Assembly: GCF_000745485.1 (NCBI RefSeq)
Contig: NZ_KN050693.1
Coordinates: 185,245 to 249,244 of the forward strand
DNA: 64,000 bases
Reading direction: 5' to 3'
From: Methanobacterium veterum
Lineage (GTDB): Archaea > Methanobacteriota > Methanobacteria > Methanobacteriales > Methanobacteriaceae
Position 1 is the stretch's first letter, and each line of letters begins with the position of its first letter. Below, in pieces: positions 56,858 through 64,000 of the stretch. The translations under genes and the position numbers were made by a program. Below the pieces are notes generated by a model. That model saw only the letters and a program-made list of their open reading frames with translations, searched no databases and had not been told where the DNA came from.

Positions 56858-57682
56858 ATGAATTCAAAATATTTGATTGGAATAATAGTAGCCATAGTAG
56901 TAATAATTGGTGCTTACTTTGCACTTGCAGGAAGCTCAAATCAACAAACAATACAGATTGCTGGTTCAACTTCCGTACAACCAGTGGCAGAGAAGTTAGC
57001 TCAAGCTTACATGGAGAAGCATCCTAATGTTAAAATAAATGTGCAGGGTGGAGGTACATCTGTAGGTATAACAAGCGCTCAACAAGGTACAGCGGATATC
57101 GGTACAGCATCTTCCAAACCTAAAGATAGCGATGCACAAGGATTAGTACAAACTCAAATTGCAAAAGATGGAATAGTTGTTATAGTAAACAACGATAATA
57201 AGGTTAGTGCCCTTACAGTTAACCAGACAAAAGATATATTCAGTGGAAATATCACCGACTGGAGCAAAGTAGGTGGTTCATCAGGTACTATAAGTGTTAT
57301 AACCAGAGAAGATGGTTCAGGTACCAGAGATGGATTCCAGAATATAGTAATGGGCGGTAAGAATGGAACTAAAATTGTAAGCAATGCAATAGTCCAGAGT
57401 TCAACAGAAGCTGTTTTACAGGCAGTTAAAGGAAACCCTAACGCTATTGGATACATATCATTAGCAAGCCTTAGTGGTGATGTTAAAGCAGTTACAATTA
57501 ACGGGGTAGCTCCTTCAGAAAAAACAGTCAGCGATGATACTTACAAAATAGTAAGACCATTCATTTTCTTAACTAAAGGCCAGCCTACTGGCATCGTTAA
57601 AGACTTTATAGACTTTACAATGAGTGCTGAAGGACAGGCTATAGTTAAACAAGCCGGAGCAGTTCCAATGACCTCTAGCTAA
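56858..57682 (+). CDS. pstS: Phosphate ABC transporter substrate-binding protein, copy 1
   Basis: The 274-residue protein has an N-terminal hydrophobic anchor or signal (about 4-23) without a lipobox Cys. The phosphate-binding motifs are [17 protein letters not shown] (about 33-49), NVQGGGTSVG and TREDGSGTRDGF (about 146-157). It captures phosphate outside the membrane. The start is ATG 56858, five bases after GAGGTGA; the upstream GTG belongs to that ribosome site. A terminator-like hairpin follows, so it may be made in excess of the rest of the operon. Confidence 0.94.
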   Translation: MNSKYLIGIIVAIVVIIGAYFALAGSSNQQTIQIAGSTSVQPVAEKLAQAYMEKHPNVKINVQGGGTSVGITSAQQGTADIGTASSKPKDSDAQGLVQTQIAKDGIVVIVNNDNKVSALTVNQTKDIFSGNITDWSKVGGSSGTISVITREDGSGTRDGFQNIVMGGKNGTKIVSNAIVQSSTEAVLQAVKGNPNAIGYISLASLSGDVKAVTINGVAPSEKTVSDDTYKIVRPFIFLTKGQPTGIVKDFIDFTMSAEGQAIVKQAGAVPMTSS

Positions 57683-57709
57683 GTGGTTTTTAAAACCACT
57701 ACTTTTTTG
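57682..57709 (+). terminator. Hairpin with T-run after pstS copy 1
   Basis: AGTGGTTTT (57682-57690) pairs with AAAACCACT (57692-57700), followed by ACTTTTTTG. It overlaps the stop codon and could attenuate transcription into the second pstS. Confidence 0.55.
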
Positions 57710-57823
57710 TTTATTTATAATTTAAAGGCATAAAAGAGAAGTATATCATGTAAATTTGATTCATTGCTTCATCACTTCATATTTAAATACTCCAAAGAAG
57801 AAGAGTAACTCAAGGTGATGAAC

Positions 57824-58633
57824 ATGAATCGGAAATACAAGTATGGAATAGTAATTGCCATCATTATAATTATCGCTTATCTAACAATTATCCCATCAAG
57901 TCAATATGAAAGAATACAAATTGCAGGTTCTACATCGGTACAACCTGTAGCTGAGGCATTAGCTGATGCTTACATGGAAAAGCATCCTAACGTTAGAATA
58001 AACGTGCAGGGTGGAGGATCCAGTTTAGGTATAAGCAGTGTTTCACAAGGTATAACTGAAATAGGTACAAGTTCAAGAGATTTAACGCCACAAGAAAAAG
58101 AAGGGCTTATAGAATATGAAATAGGAAAAGAAGGTATTGTCATAGCTGTTAATAACAACAACAATGTAACCACATTAAGTACCGAACAGGTTAGAGGTAT
58201 CTTCAACGGTGCTATTACAAACTGGGATCAGGTTGGAGGATCCAACACACAGATCCATGTTGTAACCAGGGAAGAAGGATCAGGTACACGGTCATCTTTT
58301 GAGAATTTAATAATGGATGATACAAAAATCAAGTCTGATGCAGTGGTACAGAGTTCAACTGAATCTGTTAAACAGGTAGTTAAACAGGATCCTGGTGCAA
58401 TAGGATTTGTTTCATTAGCACATATGAGCAGCGATGTTACAGCTTTAAAAATTAACGGAATTGGCCCTTCAGCACAAACCGTGGCAAATGGATCTTATAA
58501 ACTACAAACTGCATTCCTTTTTGTGGTTAAAGGGGAACCACAGGGAACAGTTAAAGACTTTATTGACTTTACATTAAGTCCTGAAGGACAAGCTATAGTA
58601 AAGAGCCAGAATATTGTTCCTGTTAATATGTAA
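57824..58633 (+). CDS. pstS: Phosphate ABC transporter substrate-binding protein, copy 2
   Basis: The 269-residue paralogue of the first pstS keeps the phosphate motifs ([39 protein letters not shown]) but differs by many substitutions elsewhere. It has a hydrophobic N-terminus and no lipobox Cys. Start ATG 57824 is five bases after GGTGA; the GTG and ATG just upstream overlap the ribosome site. It has its own TATA box (TTTAAATA near 57782). A different affinity from copy 1 is likely but not shown. Confidence 0.94.
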   Translation: MNRKYKYGIVIAIIIIIAYLTIIPSSQYERIQIAGSTSVQPVAEALADAYMEKHPNVRINVQGGGSSLGISSVSQGITEIGTSSRDLTPQEKEGLIEYEIGKEGIVIAVNNNNNVTTLSTEQVRGIFNGAITNWDQVGGSNTQIHVVTREEGSGTRSSFENLIMDDTKIKSDAVVQSSTESVKQVVKQDPGAIGFVSLAHMSSDVTALKINGIGPSAQTVANGSYKLQTAFLFVVKGEPQGTVKDFIDFTLSPEGQAIVKSQNIVPVNM

Positions 58634-58726
58634 ATTTGTACGGTAATCTGGAATGTACTTATAAGAAGTTTGTAGAATACCAATTGAAATCACAGTCAAA
58701 TTTATTTAAGTTAGGTTCCGAGTTGA

Positions 58727-58797
58727 GGAAAATACAATGTATTTTCCGAACTTTCGAAAATCACAGATTTTCGATACCCTGAAATTTCATAAATTTC
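58727..58797. repeat. Hairpin cluster D: three short stem-loops inside the pst operon
   Basis: Stem-loops lie at 58727-58747 (GGAAAATAC, 9 bp), 58755-58773 (CGAAAATC, 8 bp) and 58781-58797 (GAAATTT, 7 bp), all with 3-base loops. They fill the spacer between pstS copy 2 and pstC, ending about 30 bases before the pstC start. Stem style and the GTTGAGG linker match the other clusters. Confidence 0.78.
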
Positions 58798-58827
58798 GAA
58801 GGCTACAAAAATTGGAAGGTTGAAGAA

Positions 58828-59700
58828 ATGACGAAGTATGAAGAATTTCTAGTGGAAAAAGGGCTTTTCATAATGGCCATTTTGTCTATTATAGTAATAG
58901 TTCTGATCATAGGATTCATATTCCAGCAAGGGGCCCCGGCGATGGACCAGATTGGAATCTTGAAGTTTATATTTGGAATGAATTGGTCGCCGTCTGATGA
59001 CCAGTACGGTGTTTTTACAATGATCATTGGATCATTGGGTATAACTGCCCTTTCACTGTTGTTTGCAGTGCCATTATCATTGTGTTGTGCAATATTCCTG
59101 GCAGAACTTGCACCCCGTACAGTGAGAAGGATTTTAAAGCCAGTTATTGAAACTCTTGCAGGTATACCTTCTGTTGTATACGGATTCTTTGGGCTTATAG
59201 TACTTGTCCCAATTATGAGGGTATATTTTGGAGGGACTGGTTTCAGCATGCTCGCAGCATCTTTAATTCTTACAGTAATGGTTCTTCCGACTATAATAAG
59301 TATATCTGAAGATGCATTAAAGTCGGTTCCTGTAGAATATAAAGAAGCATCTCTTGCACTTGGTGCAACTCACTGGCAAACAATAAGAAATGTTATTTTC
59401 CCAGCAGCTATTCCGGGAATTATAACTGCAATAATACTGGGAATGGGTAGAGCAATTGGTGAAACACTTGCTGTGATTATGGTTGCAGGAAACGTCGCAC
59501 AGATTCCAAACTCAATATTTGATCCGGTGAGGGCGTTAACATCAAATATAGCCCTTGAAATGGGTTATGCAACAGGATTACATTACAGTGCACTGTTTGC
59601 AACAGGAATAGTTCTGTTTATCATGATAATCATCCTTCTTATAATAGCTAACTACTTCCACTACAAGAAGAAGGTTGTAATTGGAGGAGGGTACTTATAA
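58828..59700 (+). CDS. pstC: Phosphate ABC transporter permease
   Basis: The 290-residue permease has six helices. The cytosolic loop motif [25 protein letters not shown] (about 152-176) contacts the ATPase, and [13 protein letters not shown] is the typical PstC/A pore motif. With PstA it forms the channel of the phosphate importer. The start follows GGAAGGTTGAAGAA. It comes after hairpin cluster D, which separates it from the substrate-binding genes. Confidence 0.95.
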   Translation: MTKYEEFLVEKGLFIMAILSIIVIVLIIGFIFQQGAPAMDQIGILKFIFGMNWSPSDDQYGVFTMIIGSLGITALSLLFAVPLSLCCAIFLAELAPRTVRRILKPVIETLAGIPSVVYGFFGLIVLVPIMRVYFGGTGFSMLAASLILTVMVLPTIISISEDALKSVPVEYKEASLALGATHWQTIRNVIFPAAIPGIITAIILGMGRAIGETLAVIMVAGNVAQIPNSIFDPVRALTSNIALEMGYATGLHYSALFATGIVLFIMIIILLIIANYFHYKKKVVIGGGYL

Positions 59701-59739
59701 TGCTTAATCAGGATTTATACAGCTATTTAGGTGATTTAA

Positions 59740-60594
59740 ATGTTAAATATTAAAATTATGTCTCCTAAAATGTCCCAAAGAATCATGAAAGGAGTTTTTT
59801 GGGCATCAGGGATATTAACAGTTATTCTATTGCTCGTTATTATAGGGTATATACTTTATAAGGGGCTGCCAGTTGTAAACATGAGTTTCATATTCAGTAA
59901 CCCTATAGATTCTGGTAAATCTGGAGGTATATTCCCAATGATAGTGTCAAGCTTATATGTGACGCTTATAGCAGTTGCTGTTGCAACTCCTCTGGGTGTT
60001 GGGGCAGCAGTTTACCTTTCAGAATATGCTGGAGAAAATAATCTGGTTAAACTAATAAGATTTGGAGCAGAAACATTGGCATCCATTCCTTCAATTGTAT
60101 ACGGGCTGTTTGGACTGGCGTTTTTTGTTGTCTATCTTGGGCTCGGATGGTGTGTATTATCTGGAGGTCTAATACTGGCAATTATGGCGCTCCCCACAAT
60201 ATTGCAGGTAGCTGAAGTTTCACTGGAAGCTGTACCTGCATCATACAGGGAAGGAAGCCTTGCAATAGGTGCTACTAAATGGCAAACAATTTATAATGTT
60301 GTTTTGCCTGCGGCAGTTCCGGGAATTACCACTGGTGTGATACTGGGACTTGCAAGGGCTATTTCAGAGGCAGCTGCAATTATGTTTGCAGTAGGCGCGG
60401 CACTATCTGTTCCTATTTCCATTTTTGATCCAGCAAGGCCTCTCCCACTGCACCTTTATATTTTAGCAACTGAGGGTATATCCCTTGACAATGCGTATGG
60501 AACTGCAGCTGTACTGGTGCTTATAGTTCTCGTAATAACCGTTGTTACAAATACATTAGTTGAAAGATACTCTAAAAAGATGATGGGGCGATAG
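59740..60594 (+). CDS. pstA: Phosphate ABC transporter permease
   Basis: The 284-residue protein is the second permease, with six helices, [18 protein letters not shown] near 110 and the EAA-loop [22 protein letters not shown] (about 165-186). It pairs with PstC. GGTGATTTAA stands before the ATG. pstB begins two bases after the stop codon. Confidence 0.95.
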   Translation: MLNIKIMSPKMSQRIMKGVFWASGILTVILLLVIIGYILYKGLPVVNMSFIFSNPIDSGKSGGIFPMIVSSLYVTLIAVAVATPLGVGAAVYLSEYAGENNLVKLIRFGAETLASIPSIVYGLFGLAFFVVYLGLGWCVLSGGLILAIMALPTILQVAEVSLEAVPASYREGSLAIGATKWQTIYNVVLPAAVPGITTGVILGLARAISEAAAIMFAVGAALSVPISIFDPARPLPLHLYILATEGISLDNAYGTAAVLVLIVLVITVVTNTLVERYSKKMMGR

Positions 60595-60595
60595 A

Positions 60596-61351
60596 ATGGA
60601 TTATCGAATTGAAGTTGAAGATTTAAACGTTTACTTTGACGAAGCACATATTTTAAAGGACATTAACATTAAGATCCGTAAAAATACTGTTACTTCACTT
60701 ATAGGACCTTCCGGTTGCGGAAAATCAACATTTGTACGTACTTTAAACCGTATGAACGACCTTATTGACACATTTAAATTGGATGGAAGCGTTCTTTTAG
60801 ACGGTCAAGATATTTACGATCCAAAGTTAGATGTGGTTGAGTTAAGAAAAAAGGTAGGAATGGTATTTCAAAAGCCGAACCCATTTCCAAAGTCTATATT
60901 TGACAATGTAGCATATGGTCTCAGGGTACACGGAATCGAAGATAAATCAGTACTGGCTGAAAGAGTTGAAGAAAGTTTAAAAGGTGCTGCACTGTGGGAT
61001 GAGGTCAAGGATAAGCTGGATAAATCAGCTATGGGACTTTCTGGAGGTCAGCAGCAGAGACTATGTATAGCAAGGACCATTGCAGTAAATCCTGAAGTTA
61101 TATTAATGGACGAACCTGCATCAGCACTTGATCCTATATCAACAACAAAAATAGAGGACTTAATTCACAAACTGAAAAAGGATTATACCATAATTATCGT
61201 TACACACAACATGCAGCAGGCTACAAGGGTTTCCAAATACACAGCATTTTTCTTACATGGAGAAATCGTAGAAAGCGGACTCACCGATAAAATATTCATA
61301 GAGCCTGAAGATAAGCGTACAGAAGATTACATAACTGGTAGATTTGGTTAA
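60596..61351 (+). CDS. pstB: Phosphate ABC transporter ATPase
   Basis: The 251-residue ATPase shows Walker [10 protein letters not shown] (about 37-45), the PstB-specific NRMNDLID after it, Q-loop [10 protein letters not shown], signature LSGGQQQR and Walker [13 protein letters not shown], and a switch His in VTHNMQQ. It drives phosphate import. The start at 60596 has GGGGCGATAGA upstream. A CCCAT/ATGGG hairpin sits between it and phoU. Confidence 0.97.
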   Translation: MDYRIEVEDLNVYFDEAHILKDINIKIRKNTVTSLIGPSGCGKSTFVRTLNRMNDLIDTFKLDGSVLLDGQDIYDPKLDVVELRKKVGMVFQKPNPFPKSIFDNVAYGLRVHGIEDKSVLAERVEESLKGAALWDEVKDKLDKSAMGLSGGQQQRLCIARTIAVNPEVILMDEPASALDPISTTKIEDLIHKLKKDYTIIIVTHNMQQATRVSKYTAFFLHGEIVESGLTDKIFIEPEDKRTEDYITGRFG

Positions 61352-61415
61352 ATAAATTTTTTATTTAATTAATGTGCCCATCTCATTTAATGGGATATGC
61401 ACTAAAGGTGAAGCA

Positions 61416-62084
61416 ATGTATGGGATGATACTGGAGAATAAATTAAAAAAAATAAGCGGTGATCTTTTAGATTACAGCAATGAAACAGTAGATATGATTA
61501 AAAATTCTACTGGCAGTTTCTTAAAGGAAAATGTTGATTTAGCAAAAGAAACAATTGAGGCTACCAGTGAAGTAAACAAAAAGAGCGAGCATATTGAATA
61601 TGAATGTTTGAAAATACTTGGATTACATCAACCAGTTGCTAGAGATTTAAGACTGGGGGCTGCAATTTTAAGATCATCTACTGAACTTGAGAGGATAAAC
61701 ACTCTCTCAGCATATATATCCAGATACGCTATAGATGCGGCAGAAAAAAGTTCAGATTCATACAAACCGCCCCATATTAAATTCATGTCTCAGACAGTAC
61801 AAAACATGCTGAAAGATGGAGTCGGATCACTTTTAAGTGAGGATATACAGCTTCTAAAACGTTCAACTAAAAATTTCGTTGCTCTTCAGGACTTTTATAA
61901 TCAGATGTTTTTAGAATATGGTGATGACAACTCTTCAACTGCTGCAATGTATTCAATCCTTATTGGAAGGAATCTCTTAAGTATGGGGCATCATATAATG
62001 GGGATGGATGATAGGATAGCTTACTCTATAATAGGAATGAAGGTTGTACACCATAAAGTGTTCTACAATGTCTTAATGAAGTAA
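61416..62084 (+). CDS. phoU: PhoU family protein, copy 1
   Basis: The 222-residue protein has two helical-bundle halves with the PhoU motifs: HIEYECLKILGLHQPVARDLRLGAAILRSSTELERI (about 60-95) and a weaker second half (LIGRNLLSMGHHIMGM). PhoU links PstSCAB activity to phosphate gene control. The start is taken at ATG 61416, four bases after AAAGGTGA, and not at the GTG 61374 that extends the frame into the intergenic hairpin. The degenerate second metal site suggests it binds fewer metals than copy 2. Confidence 0.88.
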   Translation: MYGMILENKLKKISGDLLDYSNETVDMIKNSTGSFLKENVDLAKETIEATSEVNKKSEHIEYECLKILGLHQPVARDLRLGAAILRSSTELERINTLSAYISRYAIDAAEKSSDSYKPPHIKFMSQTVQNMLKDGVGSLLSEDIQLLKRSTKNFVALQDFYNQMFLEYGDDNSSTAAMYSILIGRNLLSMGHHIMGMDDRIAYSIIGMKVVHHKVFYNVLMK

Positions 62085-62129
62085 AAATTATATTTAAAAA
62101 TTATACAAAAATAATATGTGATGATTTAG

Positions 62130-62582
62130 ATGTGGCTCCCATCAGATGAACCTAAGAATAAACTGTATGGAAACAAACTTGATAAATCTTATCTACCTTT
62201 ATCAGGTTACATGAGAGTTTTAAATGAAAATTATGAGTCTATATTATTTTTAAGTGATGATCTAGTTGTAGGTGCCTGGTATCTAAATGCTAAATCTTTA
62301 AATGAACTTTATGAAAATGATGCAATGGAAAAAGTTAAAATCCTCGATGAATCTAGAATTGAGATATATGAAACTGGTGAAAAACTATTTAAAACTATTC
62401 TTGAGTTGAATGAGGAGTGTAAATTATCATTACCTATACGTATTAATATGTTTTGGGATAAGATTGGATTAAATACTACAGATTCTCGTGAAGAACTGTT
62501 ATCTAAGTATAGGATAAATGAACCATCTGTAATTGATGTGGATAATTTAATAAAAGATTATAAGTCCAAGACGGAGGATTGA
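62130..62582 (+). CDS. Hypothetical protein between two phoU genes
   Basis: The 150-residue protein is soluble and mixed alpha/beta in appearance. It has SGYMRVLNENYESILFLSDDLVVGAWYLNAKSLNELY in its first half, which resembles a small ligand-binding or regulatory domain of the kind found in methanobacterial DUF2226-like proteins, though this match is weak. The stop codon lies two bases before the second phoU start, so they are co-expressed. Its place inside the pst-phoU operon suggests a role in phosphate control. GTGATGATTTAG precedes the ATG. Confidence 0.75.
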   Translation: MWLPSDEPKNKLYGNKLDKSYLPLSGYMRVLNENYESILFLSDDLVVGAWYLNAKSLNELYENDAMEKVKILDESRIEIYETGEKLFKTILELNEECKLSLPIRINMFWDKIGLNTTDSREELLSKYRINEPSVIDVDNLIKDYKSKTED

Positions 62583-62584
62583 AA

Positions 62585-63268
62585 ATGGAAAGGAAAAAAT
62601 ATCCCAGGATACTGTTTCGAAAAAGGCTAAGAGAGCTGAAAGAAGATGTAAATGAAATTGGACAGATAGCAATCCAGGCACATAAAAATGCAATCAAAGC
62701 TTTCAATAACTATGACAAGGATCTGTTGGATGATGTCACTAAAGCCCGTGATAAAATAGAAGAATTGAGTTTCCATTTAGAACGGAAATGTATTAGCATC
62801 ATTGCTTCAGAGCAACCTGTTGCAATGGATTTAAGATTTATTGAAGCTTGTATTAAAGTTGGAAGTCATTTAAAGAGGATAGGTAGCTTATCAGTAAATA
62901 TTGCCGAAGCCGCTAAAAATTTAAAAGGCGAAGAAATTCCAGCGAGGTCTATGGAAGATCTTAACCACATGGCTAATCTTGTGCAGATGATGCTCAGTAA
63001 AGGTTTATACTCATTTATAGATCAGAACATGGACATGGCAAGAGAACTGAGGCATGATGACGATAAGGTGGATGATTTATTTGATCAGTCCCTTGAAAAT
63101 GTTACAAGCAGTATGTTCCAAAACAAGGATTCCATATCTTATATGATATATTTGCTGTTCATTGCAAGATTCCTGGAACGAATCGCTGATCGTGCGGTAA
63201 GTTTAGGGGACAGAACAATCTTTATGATAACATGCGAAAAACCTAAAAAACTTGAATTAAAAAAATAG
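62585..63268 (+). CDS. phoU: PhoU family protein, copy 2
   Basis: The 227-residue PhoU has both metal-site halves: LERKCISIIASEQPVAMDLRFIEACIKVGSHLKRIG (about 62-97) and LLFIARFLERIADRAVSLGD (about 190-210). The start is ATG 62585 with GGAGG seven bases upstream; the TTG 62579 is too close to that site. It ends the phosphate operon and is followed by a strong hairpin. Together with the HTH-PhoU gene the region encodes three PhoU-domain proteins. Confidence 0.92.
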   Translation: MERKKYPRILFRKRLRELKEDVNEIGQIAIQAHKNAIKAFNNYDKDLLDDVTKARDKIEELSFHLERKCISIIASEQPVAMDLRFIEACIKVGSHLKRIGSLSVNIAEAAKNLKGEEIPARSMEDLNHMANLVQMMLSKGLYSFIDQNMDMARELRHDDDKVDDLFDQSLENVTSSMFQNKDSISYMIYLLFIARFLERIADRAVSLGDRTIFMITCEKPKKLELKK

Positions 63269-63285
63269 GGCGGACAAGAGTTTTT

Positions 63286-63327
63286 TGCCTAAACTGCATG
63301 TGCTTTAGGCACATATTTCTTTTTTTC
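63286..63327 (+). terminator. Terminator after the phosphate operon
   Basis: TGCCTAAA (63286-63293) pairs with TTTAGGCA (63304-63311), with GCATGTGC inside the loop, followed by TTTCTTTTTTTCT. This is a good candidate for the end of the pst-phoU transcript. Confidence 0.6.
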
Positions 63328-63801
63328 TATAAATTAATTTACACCAACTTGTATTTAAAATAGGCTTCTAAATGTATTTATTCTCTAAAATCAATGATCT
63401 AAAATATTAATTTCAATGTTCTTATCTAATTTTACTTTATTTATTTTAAATGAGGACCGTTTGTTAATTTAGAATAAATTATGTGGAATGTATTAATTAT
63501 TAAGTCCTAATGTGTGATAAAAATACTGAAATTCAGATTATATCCTTGTTTTATTGTATTCTAACTAGTTTAATATTATAATTGTGGTAATAATGGATTT
63601 TCATTGATTTAGTATTTAATATTGAAACTGGAGTATGCAATGATCTAAAAATTTTTATTATACTAATTATAATACAATAATTACACTTTATTCATACTCT
63701 ATGTTCTAATCAACAAAATTTATATAGTGGAGTAAGACATACACTTCAAGTGTAAAATAAAACACTAAAAGTGAATAAATGACAGAGGTTAAAGTTGTTA
63801 A
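63328..63801. other. Intergenic region, no gene seen
   Basis: Very AT-rich. TTTATATAGTGG near 63719 is a possible TATA box, followed by a CACTTCAAGTG palindrome near 63742 and another CACT/AGTG pair near 63763. Confidence 0.4.
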
Positions 63802-63878
63802 AAATTCTATAAATTTCGAATGCCGTAAAAACCATTGGTTTTTGCATGTTGAAGGAAACCTTCGGTTTCCTGAACCGC
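63802..63878. repeat. Hairpin cluster E: two clear stem-loops and a half-decayed one
   Basis: Stem-loops lie at 63827-63843 (AAAAACC stem) and 63853-63871 (AGGAAACC stem). At 63802-63818 only the right arm (AAATTTCG) survives; it and the following AATGCC match cluster C. The block 63848-63878 matches cluster A at 15249-15279 except for one T-to-C and one A-to-G change, which restore pairing in the stem. Confidence 0.75.
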
Positions 63879-63938
63879 TACTGTTAGCTTTTGCCAGCTG
63901 TCATTTAATATATTCCAAATGTGAGGATTGATATTTTG

Positions 63939-64000
63939 ATGGTCAAATGGAAAAATGAGGAGTTAAGACGCGAATTAATGATGAATACATTAGATTATTT
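63939..64000 (+). CDS. Start of a gene running off the window
   Basis: From ATG 63939 the frame stays open to the last base, with a charged helix-like start (VKWKNEELRRELMMNTLDY). GTGAGGA lies about 12 bases upstream, rather far; TTG 63936 is an alternative start. Twenty codons are too few for a call. Confidence 0.4.
   Translation, partial: MVKWKNEELRRELMMNTLDY

Noticed and set aside
63779..63928. A 49-codon plus-strand ORF across hairpin cluster E
   Set aside because: It is built from the hairpin sequence and lacks a ribosome-binding site, so it is probably chance.

Overview
The window looks like chromosome from a methanogenic archaeon of the genus Methanobacterium or a close relative. The evidence is an AT-rich genome with archaeal TATA boxes and GGTGA/GGAGG ribosome-binding sites, a complete archaeal CO dehydrogenase/acetyl-CoA synthase operon (cdhA-cdhB-cdhC-cooC-cdhD-cdhE-ferredoxin), the YcaO enzyme that thioamidates methyl-CoM reductase, an FmdE-family protein, archaeal EF-1beta and Pth2, and geranylgeranyl reductases for archaeal lipids. 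The genus is inferred from gene content; no rRNA is present.

Layout. 1-3.5 kb: the 3' end of a repeat-rich surface protein, a zinc-ribbon/TPR membrane protein, an M24 peptidase and a HIT protein. 3.8-15.1 kb: alcohol dehydrogenase, a PAS histidine kinase behind a degenerate repeat array with a leader ORF, a site-2 protease, YcaO, two ICMT-like membrane methyltransferases, a response regulator, two small histidine-containing membrane proteins and two PsbP-like lipoproteins. 15.6-17.3 kb: pth2, a probable mfnE, a small zinc-ribbon gene and EF-1beta. 17.4-23.8 kb: GH15 glucosidase with a sugar porter, a TctA-like permease, a broken PAP2 phosphatase and a zinc-ribbon membrane protein. 24-31.3 kb: GIY-YIG-like protein, methyltransferase, type IV pilus ATPase and platform, a Co/Ni ECF transporter without its ATPase, and FmdE. 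31.4-36.8 kb: an ExbD-like/ExbB-like/DUF2162 operon led by a secreted beta-helix protein, with a divergent paralogous surface protein. 37.4-45.6 kb: the cdh operon behind a tandemly duplicated promoter/operator. 45.6-50.7 kb: O6-alkylguanine-DNA alkyltransferase, a HEAT-repeat/PsbP-like fusion, and a ferredoxin-GGR-GGR operon. 51 kb: tRNA-Leu and tRNA-Thr. 52.4-63.3 kb: phosphodiesterase, an HTH-PhoU regulator with a membrane partner, a citryl-CoA-lyase-like protein and a phosphate regulon (pstS, pstS, pstC, pstA, pstB, phoU, hypothetical, phoU).

The least explained feature is a dispersed family of clustered short perfect stem-loops. It occurs at five intergenic loci (about 15.1, 16.0, 47.6, 58.7 and 63.8 kb). 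Different loci share linker sequences and hairpin modules, and one pair of copies carries a compensatory base-pair change. Other points of interest are two genes whose reading frames seem to start at ATT behind a strong Shine-Dalgarno, paired ATCATTA half-sites in the duplicated cdh promoter, and an energised ExbB/ExbD-like system in an archaeon that should have no outer membrane. All function calls rest on reading motifs in translated sequence; no database search was run.
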